The notes below the pieces were generated by a model. That model was not told where the DNA came from. It saw nothing but the letters and a program-made list of their open reading frames with translations, and made no database searches. This document shows positions 62,914 through 64,000 of a DNA stretch of 64,000 nucleotides, piece by piece. The position numbers and the translations under genes were made by a program. How positions within the stretch are numbered: position 1 is the stretch's first letter; each line of letters opens with the position of its first letter. The stretch is from Istiophorus platypterus (lineage: Eukaryota > Chordata > Actinopteri > Istiophoriformes > Istiophoridae), in NCBI GenBank assembly GCA_016859345.1, contig CM029115.1, forward strand, positions 13,700,501 through 13,764,500, written 5' to 3'.

Positions 62914-62944
<31 letters not shown>
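62914..62944. repeat. C-run plus (CA)n microsatellite
   Basis: A ten-base C run (about 62904-62914) followed by about 15 CA units. Confidence 0.95.
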
Positions 62945-62945
<1 letters not shown>

Positions 62946-63932
62946 ACCACCACAACCTCCTCCACCCTCACACCAAGAAAATTAGTTCATCAGAATTCAA
63001 AATGTACTGCTGGCTAATTAAAGGAGTGTTAATTGAGTGTTCAGAATTGGGTACCCCCTTTGCCAAATGCACAAAGATACACACAAATGCGTGCATACAC
63101 ACAAGCACGCACACAATCACAGTGACAGCGACGGGTACACCAAGGACGTTGCGCTTGGGGAGTTTCATGCCAATCAAAAATGGAGAGAAAGGAGAGTGCC
63201 CATCCTCCAAGTGAAATGGGATTTCTAGATCATATCATGGCCTGCTGCAGCTCAGTCCAGCTCTGTGCTGCCATGTTATCCTATCCCAGCCTTGCTATCT
63301 GTGTCTGAGCGCTGGAGAGTGTAACACTGCACAGATAGCCTCTCTCACTGTGTGCGTCGTGCTAATGAGGGGTGGCATTTAGAGATGTGCTGCTCTGACA
63401 CATGGGCATTGTGTGCCAGGCACTGGGTGATTAAGGACGAAGGTCAGCCCATTAATTGCCTCCCTGCCATCTCCGCTTCCAGGCGCGTGATCTCTTAGAA
63501 CTAATGCATGTGTTTGCCTGAGCTTTTATCTAATCTCCAATGCAGTTCAGTCATATGCTCGGTGTGTTTACATTCCTTCCATGTAAAAGTTTTTTGGTTT
63601 TTTTTTTTTGCTTATTGCAAAAGCAGTGCTAGCCCAGGTTTCCCCTGTTCATTTACTGTAAGCTGTTTCATGTGTTTGTGAGTGCACATAGCCTCCTGCT
63701 CTCAGGAAGGGAAAAAGCATATTCTTCCATCCCCAGGGGAAATAATTAATCCTTACAAGGCTGTCGCATGTCGAAATGAAGCGAGTGTGAAGCATTTAGC
63801 CCAGGAGGCATTGCAGGCTGTCGCCTGCACAGGCACCTGTTGTTGTCCCTGCCCTACATTTCATGAGAGAGCGCTGAGCAGAGGATAACAGCATGCTCCA
63901 CTGATGGCAAATGAGACACACAACTGCAGATG

Positions 63933-64000
63933 CAGGTTTGTGTGTGTGTGTGTATATGTGTGTCTTCGTGTGCTTGCGTGTGTGTGTGTGTCTTTGTGTG
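63933..64000. repeat. Imperfect (TG)n tract at the window edge
   Basis: TG units with TATG, TCTTCG and TGCG interruptions; it continues to the last base and may extend beyond. Confidence 0.85.

Larger units (their letters stand above)
50742..64000 (+). other. fam222a: Intron 2 of fam222a, 5' part (continues beyond the window)
   Basis: It begins with a perfect GTAAGT donor. No frame downstream shows the PAELDAY-type motif expected at the start of the next FAM222A exon, so that exon lies beyond 64000. Contents: GA/GT-rich purine tracts at 52768-52797 and 53120-53190, C-runs at 53822-53833, 61611-61620, 62010-62019 and 62720-62728, and poly-T at 60402-60419. There is a stop-poor block at 55279-55811 and several candidate regulatory blocks. 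No second gene is supported on either strand. Confidence 0.65.

Noticed and set aside
50752..64000. Search for the large fam222a terminal exon
   Set aside because: No frame shows the expected PAELDAY-type motif or a long Pro/Ser-rich coding stretch after an acceptor.

Overview
This window looks like nuclear DNA from a teleost fish, probably a percomorph. It is AT-leaning and almost entirely non-coding. It carries many long (TG)n/(CA)n, (TA)n and (GA)n microsatellites, a decayed fish Tc1 transposon, and degenerate copies of repeats that I recall as common in percomorph genomes. No bacterial, viral or organellar features are visible, and no tRNA, rRNA or CRISPR array was recognised.

One gene can be supported. 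A CpG-rich promoter and long 5' leader lie at about 24.1-26.2 kb. A 143-bp exon at 50,599-50,741 has a strong polypyrimidine tract and AG acceptor, and a perfect GTAAGT donor. Its ATG at 50,645 opens a frame starting MLACLQRRQNPP. By memory this matches the N-terminus of vertebrate FAM222A (human product 'aggregatin'), including the final RK-C split codon. The layout also fits that family: an untranslated first exon, a long first intron, a tiny first coding exon, and a large terminal coding exon. The terminal exon is not in this window, so intron 2 is longer than 13.2 kb and only 32 codons are visible. The gene reads on the + strand.

Region by region: 1-24.08 kb is upstream non-coding DNA with repeat fossils at 2.1-2.7, 4.57-4.98 and perhaps 20.1-20.4 kb. 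A cluster of three RFX X-box-like sites lies at 13.86-15.45 kb. 24.09-26.2 kb is the CpG-rich promoter and leader, with two inverted CCAAT boxes, a GC box and several upstream ATGs. 25.53-50.60 kb is inferred intron 1, with a Tc1 relic at 43.8-44.4 kb and a putative non-autonomous DNA transposon at 47.2-47.6 kb. 50.60-50.74 kb is the coding exon. 50.74-64.0 kb is the 5' part of intron 2.

Several blocks have the homeodomain, POU, CCAAT or GATA motif density typical of vertebrate conserved non-coding elements. They are marked as low-confidence regulatory candidates because conservation cannot be tested here. I see no convincing novel multi-gene system. The best leads are the leader whose last codon is an ATG that would open an overlapping frame through the coding exon, the RFX-site cluster, and a CTCF-like/G-quadruplex pair.
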